DNA of 64,000 bases from VRUE01 sp963747765 (GTDB lineage Bacteria; Actinomycetota; Thermoleophilia; Solirubrobacterales; 70-9). Positions within the stretch are counted from its first letter, which is position 1. Each line of letters starts with the position of its first letter. Positions 1-9,368 of this stretch are shown here, in pieces. Under the pieces are notes generated by a model that had not been told where the DNA came from, did no database searches, and worked only from the letters and a program-made list of their open reading frames with translations. A program made the position numbers and the translations under genes. The stretch covers positions 434,001-498,000 of the forward strand of contig CAVVGH010000005.1 of assembly GCA_963747765.1 (NCBI GenBank). Reading direction: 5' to 3'.

Positions 1-1
1 C

Positions 2-1687
2 GGCATCTCGATCACCGGAAACACTGGCTCGACCAGCGGCTCTGCGATCTTCTTTTTCGGTGACGTCAGCGGCTCGGTGCTGATCGAAGGCAACTCGATC
101 ACCAACAGCGAAGGCAGCGCCGTTTCAATTCACGGCGGCGACATCATCCCTGCCGATGTCGCGAACACGGGCACGTTCACGATCAAGGACAACACCCTCA
201 CGGGCAACGACTACGGCATCTTCGTGGGCGATACAGCGCTCGGGTCCGGCGGCAGCGTGGTGGCTCACTTCAACAACCTCGCGGGCAACGAAACGGCGGG
301 TGTCGAGAGCGATTCCACCGTGGCGGCCGTTGACGCGACCAACAACTGGTGGGGCTGTAACGCTGGGCCTGGCCACTCCGGATGTGCCGTCGCGACCGGA
401 GAAGTGACGTACGACCCATGGCTCGTGCTGGGGATCTCGGCGTCGCCGACCTACCTCTCGACCGAATCGAGCTCGACGCTGACCGCCGACGCGACGCACA
501 ACTCGAACGGCGACGACACCTCGGGCGAAGGTGCGATCCCGGATGCGACGATCATCACGTTCGGAACCAACCTCGGCAGCGTCTCCCCCGAAGAAGCCGA
601 AATGAGCGGGGGCACGGCGACGGCCACTCTCGAATCGGAAGAAGCCGGTACGGCCAACGCCTCGGCGACGCTCGACAACGAGACGGTCTTCACGTTGGTC
701 GAATTCACCTCGCTGTCGAACTATGCGGTCGAAGTCCTGTCCGACAACCCCCTCGGCTACTGGCGACTCGGCGACGCGCTCGACACCTCGACACTCACCG
801 ACCAGACCGGCAACTATCCCGGCGAATACAAGAACGACGCCGGCGGCAGTCCGCAGCTAGGTATCTCCGGGGACACGAACACCGCTGCCTACTTCGTGGG
901 CAACGGCCAGTACGGCTACATCAACGGGATCGCAGCGCCCAAGCACGAATACACGATGGAGGCGTGGGTTCTGCCCTCCGACGAAGGCGCCGCAATGATC
1001 ATGCAGCACGGCGGCTCCGGCGCGCTCTACATCAATGCAGGTGGTCACATCACCTTCGTGCCAAACTCCAACGAAGTCCACCTGCAGGTGGAAGATCCGA
1101 AGCCGCTCTCCAAGCGAATAGAACAGTCAGAAGTGCATGCCGGCGAAGAAAAGGCAGCGTTCATTCACGTGGTCGGCACCTGGACGATGTACGGCTCTGT
1201 CGCGCGCCTATACGTCGGTGGGAAAGAACGGGCGCATGCGACAAGCACCTTGCAGCCCTCGGGAATCTCCACCCTCTACATCGGCTACGGCACGCTGGCG
1301 CCCTGGTTCCGCGGCTTCATCGACGAGGCGGCCTACTACCCGACGGCGCTGGAAGCGGGACGGATCAAAGATCACTACGAGGCCGATCCGCCGCCGCCGC
1401 TCTGGATTCCCCGGGCGACAGGCCCGACGTCCTCGCCGAGTCCGACGAGTTCTCCCAGCGCGACTTCAGGCGGGTCGGCGCCCGCACCGGCGGTGCAGGC
1501 GTCCAGCCCGCAGTCGCAGCCCAGCTCGCAGAGCAGCGGCCCGAGCAGGTCGACGCACCAACGCCGTCACGGCAGGCGCCATCACCGGGGCCACGGCAGG
1601 CGCCATCACCGGGGTCACGGCAAGCGCCACCACCGCGCGCGCCATCACAAGCGTCACCGCGGCGGCAAGCACCGCCGGCACCGCTAG
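2..1687 (+). CDS. Exported beta-helix / Ig-like / LamG protein (5' end missing)
   Basis: The reading frame is open to the left edge, so the N-terminus lies outside the window; 561 residues are visible. Residues 1 to about 120 read as a right-handed beta-helix of the copper-binding/pectate-lyase type (repeated N-x-I-T-x-N turns and an NNWWG motif near 114). Residues 145-235 resemble a bacterial Ig-like (invasin Big_1) domain. From about 250 there is a LamG/concanavalin domain starting with YWRLGD. The last 90 residues are a Pro/Ser linker followed by a His/Arg-rich tail coded partly by 27-bp DNA repeats. These architectures are typical of secreted or wall-associated proteins, with LamG binding glycans or proteins; the ligand is unknown. 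The basic tail may bind acidic wall polymers (inference). Confidence 0.8.
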   Translation, partial: GISITGNTGSTSGSAIFFFGDVSGSVLIEGNSITNSEGSAVSIHGGDIIPADVANTGTFTIKDNTLTGNDYGIFVGDTALGSGGSVVAHFNNLAGNETAGVESDSTVAAVDATNNWWGCNAGPGHSGCAVATGEVTYDPWLVLGISASPTYLSTESSSTLTADATHNSNGDDTSGEGAIPDATIITFGTNLGSVSPEEAEMSGGTATATLESEEAGTANASATLDNETVFTLVEFTSLSNYAVEVLSDNPLGYWRLGDALDTSTLTDQTGNYPGEYKNDAGGSPQLGISGDTNTAAYFVGNGQYGYINGIAAPKHEYTMEAWVLPSDEGAAMIMQHGGSGALYINAGGHITFVPNSNEVHLQVEDPKPLSKRIEQSEVHAGEEKAAFIHVVGTWTMYGSVARLYVGGKERAHATSTLQPSGISTLYIGYGTLAPWFRGFIDEAAYYPTALEAGRIKDHYEADPPPPLWIPRATGPTSSPSPTSSPSATSGGSAPAPAVQASSPQSQPSSQSSGPSRSTHQRRHGRRHHRGHGRRHHRGHGKRHHRARHHKRHRGGKHRRHR

Positions 1688-1939
1688 ACGGGCCAGTCGG
1701 GGTCTGCTCCCTCGGGCAACGCCCGCGGGTAGCTCTTTCGGCGGGTTCGGGCCAACCCGGGCAGCGCTGTGCGCAAACCATTCCTAATCGGTAGGTAGAT
1801 CCACACCTTTTAGCCGCCAGGCGGCAAGTGGACGAATATACCCCCGTTTGCAGTGCAAATCGGGGATGAGGTTGCACACAGCCAAGGCCTGCGCGGCTAC
1901 GATCGTGCGCCTCGCAACGCAGTTCCTACAGAGGATCGG

Positions 1940-4516
1940 ATGACGTCTCAAGTCTTGGACACGAGTCGCAAGAGGGCCGCTGCGGCGCTCGACGGTGCGG
2001 CGGCACACGCCTGCGGTGCGGTGCCGATCGCGATCGAAGACGACGACGTGCTGCTCGTTGGGCTTGCCGGGGCGTCGGGGCCGGGCGTGGTCGGCGCCCT
2101 GAACGCGCTGACCGGTATGAAGGTGCGGGCGGTATCGATGAGCGCCGAGCAGATCGCCGCGGCGCAGCGAGAGGTCTACGGCGCCGAGGTGGGCGAACGC
2201 GAGCGGGGGCGGGCGCTGGCGGAGGAGGCCGGCGTCCCATTCGTCTCGCTGGCGCGGCGCGACGACGGCAGCGATCCCGTCAATCCAGCGGCGGCGCGCC
2301 TGCTCGCAGAGGAGTTCTGCCGCCGCTTCGAGATGGTCGCGGTGGCGGCCGAGAACGGGGTCGTGGTCCTCGCGACAGCCAGGTCGCCCGACGCGGATGC
2401 GGTGCAGGCGGCGTCGTCGACGACCGGCTTCGAGGCGCTCGTCGTGGTGGCGACGCCCGGCGACGTCGAGGAGGCGATCGGACGCGCCTTCGCCACGACT
2501 GCGGCCCCGCCCACGATCGCGCCACCGGCACCCGCCCCACCCGAGGTCGCCGAGCCCGAAGTCGCCGATGTCGAAGTCGCGCCACTGGAGGTGACCCAGG
2601 CCCCCGTCGCCCCGCCCCGCCCCGAGCCACCCGGCGAGCGGCGCCGCGTTGGGCGCCGGATGCTGGGGGAGATGCTGCTGGACAGCGGTGCGCTTGACGA
2701 GGAGGGACTGGAGCGGGCGCTGCGCATGCAGGAGCGCACCGGAGACCCGCTCGGCGAGATCCTCGTCCACAGCGGCGCCGTCCCCGAGGACCGGCTCGCC
2801 GCGACGCTGGCGATGCAGCTCGAGCTGCCGCTGGCGCGGATCGATCCGACCGAACTCGACAGCGAGGCCGCAAAGATGGTCCGGCACGAGCTGATGATCC
2901 GCCATCGCGTCGTGCCGATTGCGATCGAGGAGGGGCACCTCGTGGTCGCGATGGTCGACCCGCTCGACGAGGGGACGCTGGCTGACCTCGACGAGCACAA
3001 GACGCTGCCGCTGCGGCCCGTGCTCGCCACCGACACCGACATCGACCGGGCGATCCAGGCGATCGTCGCTCCGCAACAGGTCGAGCGGGCCGCCACCGAG
3101 CTGATGCTCCAGATGCCAGAGGCCTCCGCCCACCGGGTGCTGTCGCAGGGCCAGAAGGTCGCCTTTGTTGCGTTGCTCATCGCCGGGTTGGCCGGACTCG
3201 TCATCGACCCGCTCGCGACGATCATCGCCTTCAACGTCTGCTCGATCGCCTTCTACCTGGCCAGCTCGATCTATCGCTTCCGGCTGATCAGCGCGTCGCT
3301 TGCCCATCACCTCGAGCTGCCCACCACGGTAGGGGACGTCGAGGGCCTCGACGAGCACGACCTGCCCGTCTACACGATCCTCGTGCCCCTCTACCGCGAG
3401 GCCGCCGTCATACGGCGGCTGACGGCCTCGCTCGCCAAGCTGGACTACCCGGCGACCAGGCTCGACATCAAGCTGCTGATGGAGGAGGACGACGAGGAGA
3501 CGCAGGCGGCGGTACGGACGGCGAACCTGCCGCCGCATTTCACGCCCGTGATCGTCCCCGACGTCGGGCCGCGGACCAAGCCGAAGGCGTGCAACTTCGG
3601 CCTCGCCCAGGCGCGCGGCGAGCTGGTCGTCATCTACGACGCAGAGGACCGACCCGAACCCGACCAGCTCAAGAAGATCGTCGCCGCCTTCCGCAAAACG
3701 AACGAGACGGTCGCCTGCATTCAGTGCAAACTCAACTACTACAACAAGCGCCAGAACGTGCTGACCCGCTGGTTCACCAGCGAGTACTCGATGTGGTTTG
3801 ACCTGATGCTGCCAGGCCTCGACGCATCGGCGGCGCCGATCCCGCTGGGCGGCACCTCGAACCATTTCTCGACCGCGCGGCTGATCGAGCTCGGCGCCTG
3901 GGACCCGTTCAACGTGACCGAGGACGCGGACCTCGGCATCCGGCTGCACAAGTCGGGCTTCAAGACGGCGATCATCGACTCGACCACCTACGAGGAGGCG
4001 ACCTCCCACATCCCCAACTGGGTGCGGCAGCGCTCGCGCTGGGTGAAGGGCTACATCCAGACCTGGCTGGTGCAGATGCGCCACCCGATCCGTCTGATGC
4101 GCGAGATCGGCCTGCGGAACTGGCTGTCCTTTCAGATGACGGTGGGCGGCACGCCGGCGATCTTCCTGCTCAACCCGATCTACTGGACGCTGACCACGGT
4201 CTGGCTTTTCACCGAAGCGGGCGTGATCGAGGCGTCATTTCCGGGGCCGATCTACTACGTTGCGGGCCTCGGGTTGTACGTGGGCAACTTCCTCTTCGCC
4301 TACATGACGGCGACCGGGGCGGGCCACCGCGGCTACCACGACCTGGTCAAGTACGCGCTGCTGGCGCCGGTCTACTGGGGGCTGATGTCGCTGGGCGCCT
4401 GGAAAGGCCTGATCCAGCTCTTCACCAAGCCCTTCTACTGGGAGAAGACGGTCCACGGGCTGCACGTGGAGGAGAACGGCGTCGCCGACGCCGGCGCTGC
4501 TGCGGCGCCGAGATGA
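1940..4516 (+). CDS. MshEN-domain family 2 glycosyltransferase (NfrB-like), membrane
   Basis: This 858-residue protein joins type II secretion GspE/MshE N-terminal (MshEN) modules to a processive-type GT2 enzyme. Residues 236-385 form a clear MshEN domain (GEMLLDSGALDEEGL, then LGEILVHSGAVPEDRL). Residues 20-190 look like a diverged MshEN copy and are followed by a Pro-rich linker. Membrane segments lie near 405-440. The GT2 domain begins near 477 (ILVPLYREAAVI), with the acidic YDAED near 566 and QRSRWVKG near 696, the Q/RxxRW motif of processive synthases, then further membrane helices. MshEN domains bind c-di-GMP in several ATPases, so a c-di-GMP-controlled exopolysaccharide synthase is plausible, and a GGDEF-EAL protein is encoded 11 kb away. 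ATG 1940 is preferred to GTG 1853 because GAGG lies just upstream. The gene overlaps the next one by ATGA. Confidence 0.85.
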   Translation: MTSQVLDTSRKRAAAALDGAAAHACGAVPIAIEDDDVLLVGLAGASGPGVVGALNALTGMKVRAVSMSAEQIAAAQREVYGAEVGERERGRALAEEAGVPFVSLARRDDGSDPVNPAAARLLAEEFCRRFEMVAVAAENGVVVLATARSPDADAVQAASSTTGFEALVVVATPGDVEEAIGRAFATTAAPPTIAPPAPAPPEVAEPEVADVEVAPLEVTQAPVAPPRPEPPGERRRVGRRMLGEMLLDSGALDEEGLERALRMQERTGDPLGEILVHSGAVPEDRLAATLAMQLELPLARIDPTELDSEAAKMVRHELMIRHRVVPIAIEEGHLVVAMVDPLDEGTLADLDEHKTLPLRPVLATDTDIDRAIQAIVAPQQVERAATELMLQMPEASAHRVLSQGQKVAFVALLIAGLAGLVIDPLATIIAFNVCSIAFYLASSIYRFRLISASLAHHLELPTTVGDVEGLDEHDLPVYTILVPLYREAAVIRRLTASLAKLDYPATRLDIKLLMEEDDEETQAAVRTANLPPHFTPVIVPDVGPRTKPKACNFGLAQARGELVVIYDAEDRPEPDQLKKIVAAFRKTNETVACIQCKLNYYNKRQNVLTRWFTSEYSMWFDLMLPGLDASAAPIPLGGTSNHFSTARLIELGAWDPFNVTEDADLGIRLHKSGFKTAIIDSTTYEEATSHIPNWVRQRSRWVKGYIQTWLVQMRHPIRLMREIGLRNWLSFQMTVGGTPAIFLLNPIYWTLTTVWLFTEAGVIEASFPGPIYYVAGLGLYVGNFLFAYMTATGAGHRGYHDLVKYALLAPVYWGLMSLGAWKGLIQLFTKPFYWEKTVHGLHVEENGVADAGAAAAPR

Positions 4517-6265
4517 ATGAGGGGCCGGTGAGTGAGGCAACCACGCTCGCGGCAGGAACCGGCGCCGTGGAGGGACCCAGGGTGCGCCGCCGGAGGCCTC
4601 GTCCGGTGAGAGCGCCGATTTCGCCTCCTGGGTGCCGCAGCCGCCCGAGCGCCGCGCCCGCGACCGCTGGCTACCAACCGGCGGGAGTCGCTGCTGACTT
4701 CGCGATCTTCTACCGACTGGCTACATCGGTTACCACGTCGTCATCGACAGCACGTCGTCGTGCTAGACGGGGCCTTGCGTCTGGCCCACGCCTTCTTCGC
4801 CTGGTACAACGACCCGCCCAAGCTGGCCGCTATCGGGTTCGAATGGCCACCGGTAATGACCCTGGTCTTCCTGCCGCTGGCGGCGATCAAACCGTTAGCG
4901 ACCAGCTTCGCCGCGCTGCCTCTCACCTCGGCGTTTTTCGGCGCGGGGCTGATTACGGTCATCAACCGATCGCTCGCAAGCTTCGCGATGCGCCTATCGC
5001 TGCGTTACCCGTTGGTGGTGCTGTTCGCCGCCAACCCGATGATCGTCTTCTATGCGACGAACGGGATGGCGGAGGCCGTTTACCTTTTCTTCCTAACGCT
5101 CGGCGTGCACCTGATTACGCGCTGGGATCGCAGCGGCAAGACCCACATCCTCGGCCTCGCGGCATGATGGTGACGCTGGGCGCGCTTGCGCGCTACGAGG
5201 TGGCGACCTTCGCGGCGCTGATCGGGCTTGGCGTGCTGGCGATTCTCGTCAAGCGCAGCACCACTCGCCAGGAGATGGGCGCTGGCTGATCCTTTACGCG
5301 ACCCCGATCGTCTACGGGGTGGGCGCTTGGTGCTTCTTCAACTGGCTGATAATTGGCAACCCGATCAACTGGCTGCAGCGGCAGCTGGAAGCCAACACCT
5401 CCGAGCAGATCGTTGCCCACAGGTGAACGCCGGGCCGATGTCTCTGGTGGAGATCGTCGGCAGGGTGGTCAGTCTAAACGCCCACCTGTTTTTGCTCACG
5501 GTGCTGGTGGTGCCGGCGCTGGCCGTCGCCTTTCTCCTGCGCCGCAAGCTGTCGCGCTGCTACTCGCCGCGCTGGTCCACTGAACGCCGCGATGACGATC
5601 CCCTGATCAATAGCTCGGGCAACCCCGGGTTGTTTCAGCTCCGCTACAACATGCGGGCCATCCCGCTCGCCCTCGTCGGCGCCGGCTGGCTGTTTTGGTG
5701 CTTCCGGGAGCGAGCCGCTCGCGACGGCATCTGCGCGGTCACCGTTGCGGCGCTGGCGATCAGCCTGCCGGTCACCTGGCACACGATGGAAACCTATCCG
5801 TGGCAATTCCCGGAGCAGGATTTCCTGGAGGCCGTGAAGACCGGCAAAGACCTGGGGCCGACCGACTCGGCGGCCAACCTGGTTTCGAACTTCCGCACGA
5901 TGAGTGACTACGTCGGCGCTCACGTCAGCCGCAAGAACTCGATCCTCACCGACGATGCCCAGTCCTATGGCGTGATGCTGGTCAGCGGCCATCCCGACCT
6001 GTTCTTCGATCGAATCGACCACGGTGACAAGCGCTGGGGGCGGGTCCTGAGCAACCCCTATGGGAAGGTCGAATACATGCTGGTCGCAGGGAGTAGCTAC
6101 GACAATATCCACGCTTGCTACCCGCGCACGTTTGCGGGGACGATGCCGGGAATCCGGATCGTCTACCAAAACAGCGACTTCAAGCTGTTGCGCGTCGACC
6201 GCCATCCGCCCAAACGGCTCATGGCGCCGACGACCTCCGGCAAGTGCCTGCTCTCCTCCGGGTAG
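4513..6265 (+). pseudogene. Decayed GT-C mannosyltransferase (PMT/ArnT-like), several frameshifts
   Basis: A multi-spanning glycosyltransferase can be read only by changing frame repeatedly. The start ATG at 4513 overlaps the stop of the preceding gene, and coding resumes in another frame near 4581. Membrane-protein sequence follows at 4760-5167 (LAHAFFAWYNDPPKLAAIGF), then 5164-5289 (MMVTLGALARYEVA), 5283-5423 (FFNWLIIGNPINWL) and 5420-6265 (HLFLLTVLVVPALAVAF), each in a different frame. The soluble C-terminal part from about 5800 is intact. The family adds sugars from polyprenyl-phosphate donors at the outer membrane face. At least four indels make a functional product unlikely, unless the sequence itself is poor here. 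GC looks slightly lower than in its neighbours. Confidence 0.7.
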
Positions 6266-6272
6266 CTTCACG

Positions 6273-7132
6273 ATGCCCTCACCCCCAGTCAGCGTCATCA
6301 CGATCGCCTACAACGCGGCGCCTCTGCTCGGCGAGGCGATCGAGAGCGTCCGGGCGCAGACCGACGACAACTACGAGTACCTGATCGTCGACGACGCGAG
6401 CAAAGACGGGACGCTCGAGGTGGCGCGCGACTACGCGGCCCTCGATGAGCGCATCCGCGTGGTCGCCAACGAGCAGAATCTCGGCATCGGCGGCGCCCGC
6501 AACCGCGGCCTCGAGGAGGCGCGTGGCGAGTACGTCATGTGGGTGGACGCCGACGACATCGCGCTCCCCGAGCGGCTGGGACACCAGCGTCGCTTCCTCG
6601 ACGAGCCCCCGAGGTCGTCTATGTGGGCGGCTACCTGGAGCTGTTCTCGGAGCGCGGCACACTGTCGATTCGTCGCTACCCCACAGACGACGCCGCACTG
6701 CGCCGCATGCTGCACCGCTTCTCGGCGGTCTCCGAGCCAGCGGCAATGCTGCGGCGCAGTGCCGTGGCGGAGGCGGGGCCCTACGACGGCGCACTGTCCC
6801 CGGCCGCCGACATCGACATGACCTTTCGCCTCGCCCGGGTGGGCAAGCTGGCCAACCTGGCGGAGGTGGTGACTCGCTACCGGGTCAGCGAGGATATGGC
6901 GACAATGGCGAAGATGTCGGTGATGGCGCGCCGTACCTGGGAGGTCAGGCGCCGCTACGCTGACGATTTTCCGCCGACGCTTGCCGACCGTGGCTACGGC
7001 TTGGCGCAGCGAGCGGCGATGCTGCTGCCCGCGAAGACGAAGATGTGGCTGCTGACGCGGGTGCGCGACACGGCGCCGAGCGGGAAGGTCTCTTGGATGA
7101 ACCGACTCTCCACCCGCGGCAACATCGATTAA
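6273..7132 (+). pseudogene. GT2 glycosyltransferase with one frameshift at a C5 run
   Basis: The gene starts 7 nt after the stop of the preceding pseudogene. Residues 1-110 are a standard GT-A fold: VSVITIAYNAAPLLGEAI, then IVDDASKDGT and the metal-binding WVDADD. At the C5 run 6606-6610 the frame is lost; adding one C restores DEPPEVVYVGGY and continues to the stop at 7132 (IDMTFRLARVG, acceptor-side region). The repaired length of about 287 residues is normal for the family. Either the gene is newly inactivated, phase-variable at the homopolymer, or miscalled by one base. Its likely role is transfer of a sugar to a cell-surface glycan, given its neighbours. Confidence 0.7.
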
Positions 7133-7146
7133 GCCGCGCTCAGGCA

Positions 7147-9243
7147 CTACCCCTCGGGGTCGGGCACGCGGTCGTAGTAGCGGCGCAGGTAGGTGCGGTA
7201 CCAGACCGCCGCGGTGTCCCAGGCTGTGTGGGCCGCGTCGGCCCAGCCGATCTTGGGGAGGTCGCGCTCGCGGGTCACCACCACGGGGGCCTCGACGATG
7301 CGAAAGCCGAGGCGATGGGCGATCACGAGTGCCTCGAGGTCGAAGGCGAAGCGCTTGACCAGCATGCGCGGCACAACGCCGCCGAGGACCTTCCGGCGAA
7401 ACAGCTTCAGCCCGGTCTGGGTGTCGCGCACCGGCAGGCCGAAGAAGAAGCGGACGATCGCGTAGTAGCCCCAGGACATGACCTGCCGCCCGCGTGGGTA
7501 GTCGACGCGCGACTCGGCGTGCATCTTGGAGCCGATGACGACGTCGGCGTGGGCTTCCTGCATCGCCCTGTAGAGGAGCTGCAGCTGGCGCGGATGCACC
7601 TCGAGGTCGGCATCGAGGAACAGCACGAGTTCGCCGCGGGCGGCCCTCGCGCCCTGGACGATCGCGTAGCCCTTGCCGGCGTTGCGCTCGTAGCCGATCA
7701 CCCGCACGCTGTCGATCTCGCGCGCGACCTGCTCGGCGACGCGGCGGGTGGCGTCGCGCGAGCCGTCGTCCACGACGAGGATCTCGCAGGAGAGGCCGAG
7801 CTCCCGCATGCAGGCTGACGTGTCGCGCAGCGTGGAGGCAATGCGCGAGGCCTCGTCATAGGCGGGGATGACGATCGTCACCTCGTCCTCGCATTCGGAG
7901 AGGTCGTGGATCGGCCGGGTGGCCAGCAGCGGCACGAACGGGTCCCGCGCCTGGACGTCGCGTCGCAGCATGCCGCGGCGGCGCAGGCCGCGCTCGAACA
8001 GCTCGCTGCCGGCGACCAGCAGCACCGCCGTGGCGATCAGCACGGCGATCAGGTCGGCGGGGGCGGAGTGGAAGAGCGCGTAGAGGGCGACCTGGACGAC
8101 GAGCAGGGCGCTCAGCAGCAGGGTGTACTGGGACTGGCCCAGCGACAGGAAGTGGTAGATGTAGACGTTGCCGAGGGCGAACAGCGTCATCGCGATGCCG
8201 AGCGGGCCGAGCCAGGAAGAGGCGAAGACGTACTTCGGGCCGAAGGCGATGCGCACGAGCGTTTCCGGGAAGGCGAAGAGGATGGCGGTCCCGATCGCGC
8301 CGAGGATGGCGACCGCTGCCAGGCCGCCGACCAGGTGGCGGCGGGCGATTTGGGGGTCGCGCAGGGTGGCGACCCGCGGGAAGAGCACGGTGGTGACCGC
8401 CAGCGCAATGACCAGCAGCGAGTAGGCGCCGAACGAGACGGCGGCGTAGGCGCCGGCCGTGTGGGGCGTGAACGAGAGCCGGGCGACCAAGACGCTCATG
8501 CCGCTGAGCGCGGCGAACAGGGTGAGCACCACGGTTGGTCCGCCGGCGAAGCCGCGCAGGATGCGCCGCGGCCGGCTTGGCAGCGCCCGCCCGCTCTCCC
8601 AAACGCGGCGCAGCGGGCCGGCTGAGAGCAGCGCCGAAAGCCAGGCCGCGGCAGCGACGCCGAGCATCACCAGGCTGGAGCCGAAGCCGAGTAGGCCGAG
8701 CGCCATGCCGGTGGCGAGCTTCAGCCCCCCGAACCAGCACTGGGCGGCACTCAGCCGCCCGAATCGATGTGTCCCCTGCAGGCCGCCGAGGACCAGCGAG
8801 AACATCAGCATTCCGGCGATCGTTGCGAGCGTGGCGATCACGGGGAGCGGGTGCTCGACGTCGGTCAGGACGATGCCGACGATGCCCAGCGGCGTCAGCA
8901 GAACGAAGAGGGCCGCCAGGCGCCTGATCAGCGCCCGCAGCGTCTCGCGCAGGACGACCCCCGCGGCCGCTTCGCCCTCGCGGTCGATGCGCCAGGCGAC
9001 CTCGCGCGCAACCGCCGCCTGCAGCGCCAGAGTGGGCGGTGTCGCGATCAGGACAAGGGTCAGCAGCGTGGCGAGCAGCGAGTACTCCGAGGGCCCGAGG
9101 ATGCGGGCCATCGCCAGGTGGAAGACGGACTGGAGGATCGCGGCCAGGCCGATGCCGATGCCGACGATCACGCCGCTGCGCATCAGGGTGGCGGAGCCGG
9201 CGCTCTCCGGAACCGCCCGGGTGGGGGTCTGCTCAGGCCTCAC
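7147..9243 (-). CDS. Wzx/MATE-like flippase fused to DPM1-like GT2
   Basis: This is a 698-residue fusion. Residues 15-425 are a polytopic exporter of the oligosaccharide flippase/MATE superfamily, with about 12 hydrophobic segments and a short ARILGPSEYSLLATL motif after the first helix. Residues 450-690 are a soluble GT2 of the DPM1/polyprenol-phosphate mannosyltransferase type: VTIVIPAYDEASRI, LVVDDGSRDAT, NAGKGYAIVQGA, the catalytic FLDADLE near 541 and a late DTQTGLKLFRR. Known DPM1-like enzymes load a sugar on a lipid carrier, and flippases move lipid-linked sugars across the membrane. The fusion therefore suggests one polypeptide making and exporting a lipid-linked sugar (inference). 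It is convergent with the GT2 gene. Confidence 0.85.
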   Translation of the reverse strand: MRPEQTPTRAVPESAGSATLMRSGVIVGIGIGLAAILQSVFHLAMARILGPSEYSLLATLLTLVLIATPPTLALQAAVAREVAWRIDREGEAAAGVVLRETLRALIRRLAALFVLLTPLGIVGIVLTDVEHPLPVIATLATIAGMLMFSLVLGGLQGTHRFGRLSAAQCWFGGLKLATGMALGLLGFGSSLVMLGVAAAAWLSALLSAGPLRRVWESGRALPSRPRRILRGFAGGPTVVLTLFAALSGMSVLVARLSFTPHTAGAYAAVSFGAYSLLVIALAVTTVLFPRVATLRDPQIARRHLVGGLAAVAILGAIGTAILFAFPETLVRIAFGPKYVFASSWLGPLGIAMTLFALGNVYIYHFLSLGQSQYTLLLSALLVVQVALYALFHSAPADLIAVLIATAVLLVAGSELFERGLRRRGMLRRDVQARDPFVPLLATRPIHDLSECEDEVTIVIPAYDEASRIASTLRDTSACMRELGLSCEILVVDDGSRDATRRVAEQVAREIDSVRVIGYERNAGKGYAIVQGARAARGELVLFLDADLEVHPRQLQLLYRAMQEAHADVVIGSKMHAESRVDYPRGRQVMSWGYYAIVRFFFGLPVRDTQTGLKLFRRKVLGGVVPRMLVKRFAFDLEALVIAHRLGFRIVEAPVVVTRERDLPKIGWADAAHTAWDTAAVWYRTYLRRYYDRVPDPEG

Positions 9244-9368
9244 CTGGGATTGGCACCGTCGATTGGGGGCAAAATGGCCTCACGGAGCGACACAGCTCCG
9301 CCGCGAAAGTGTGACATCCCAAGCGGGGTGAGCGGGCACGGTTTTGCCTCCTGCGCGATCCTGTGCAG

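Noticed and set aside
1846..1870. Hairpin CCCCGTTTGC-AGT-GCAAATCGGGG upstream of the MshEN gene as a riboswitch
   Set aside because: A single short stem with a bulge and no conserved ligand-binding core; not enough to call.
1853..1939. Upstream GTG start of the MshEN glycosyltransferase
   Set aside because: No ribosome site; ATG 1940 has GAGG at the right distance and begins the more family-like sequence.
4513..6265. Programmed frameshifting in the GT-C gene
   Set aside because: Several shifts in different directions without slippery motifs point to decay or sequence error.
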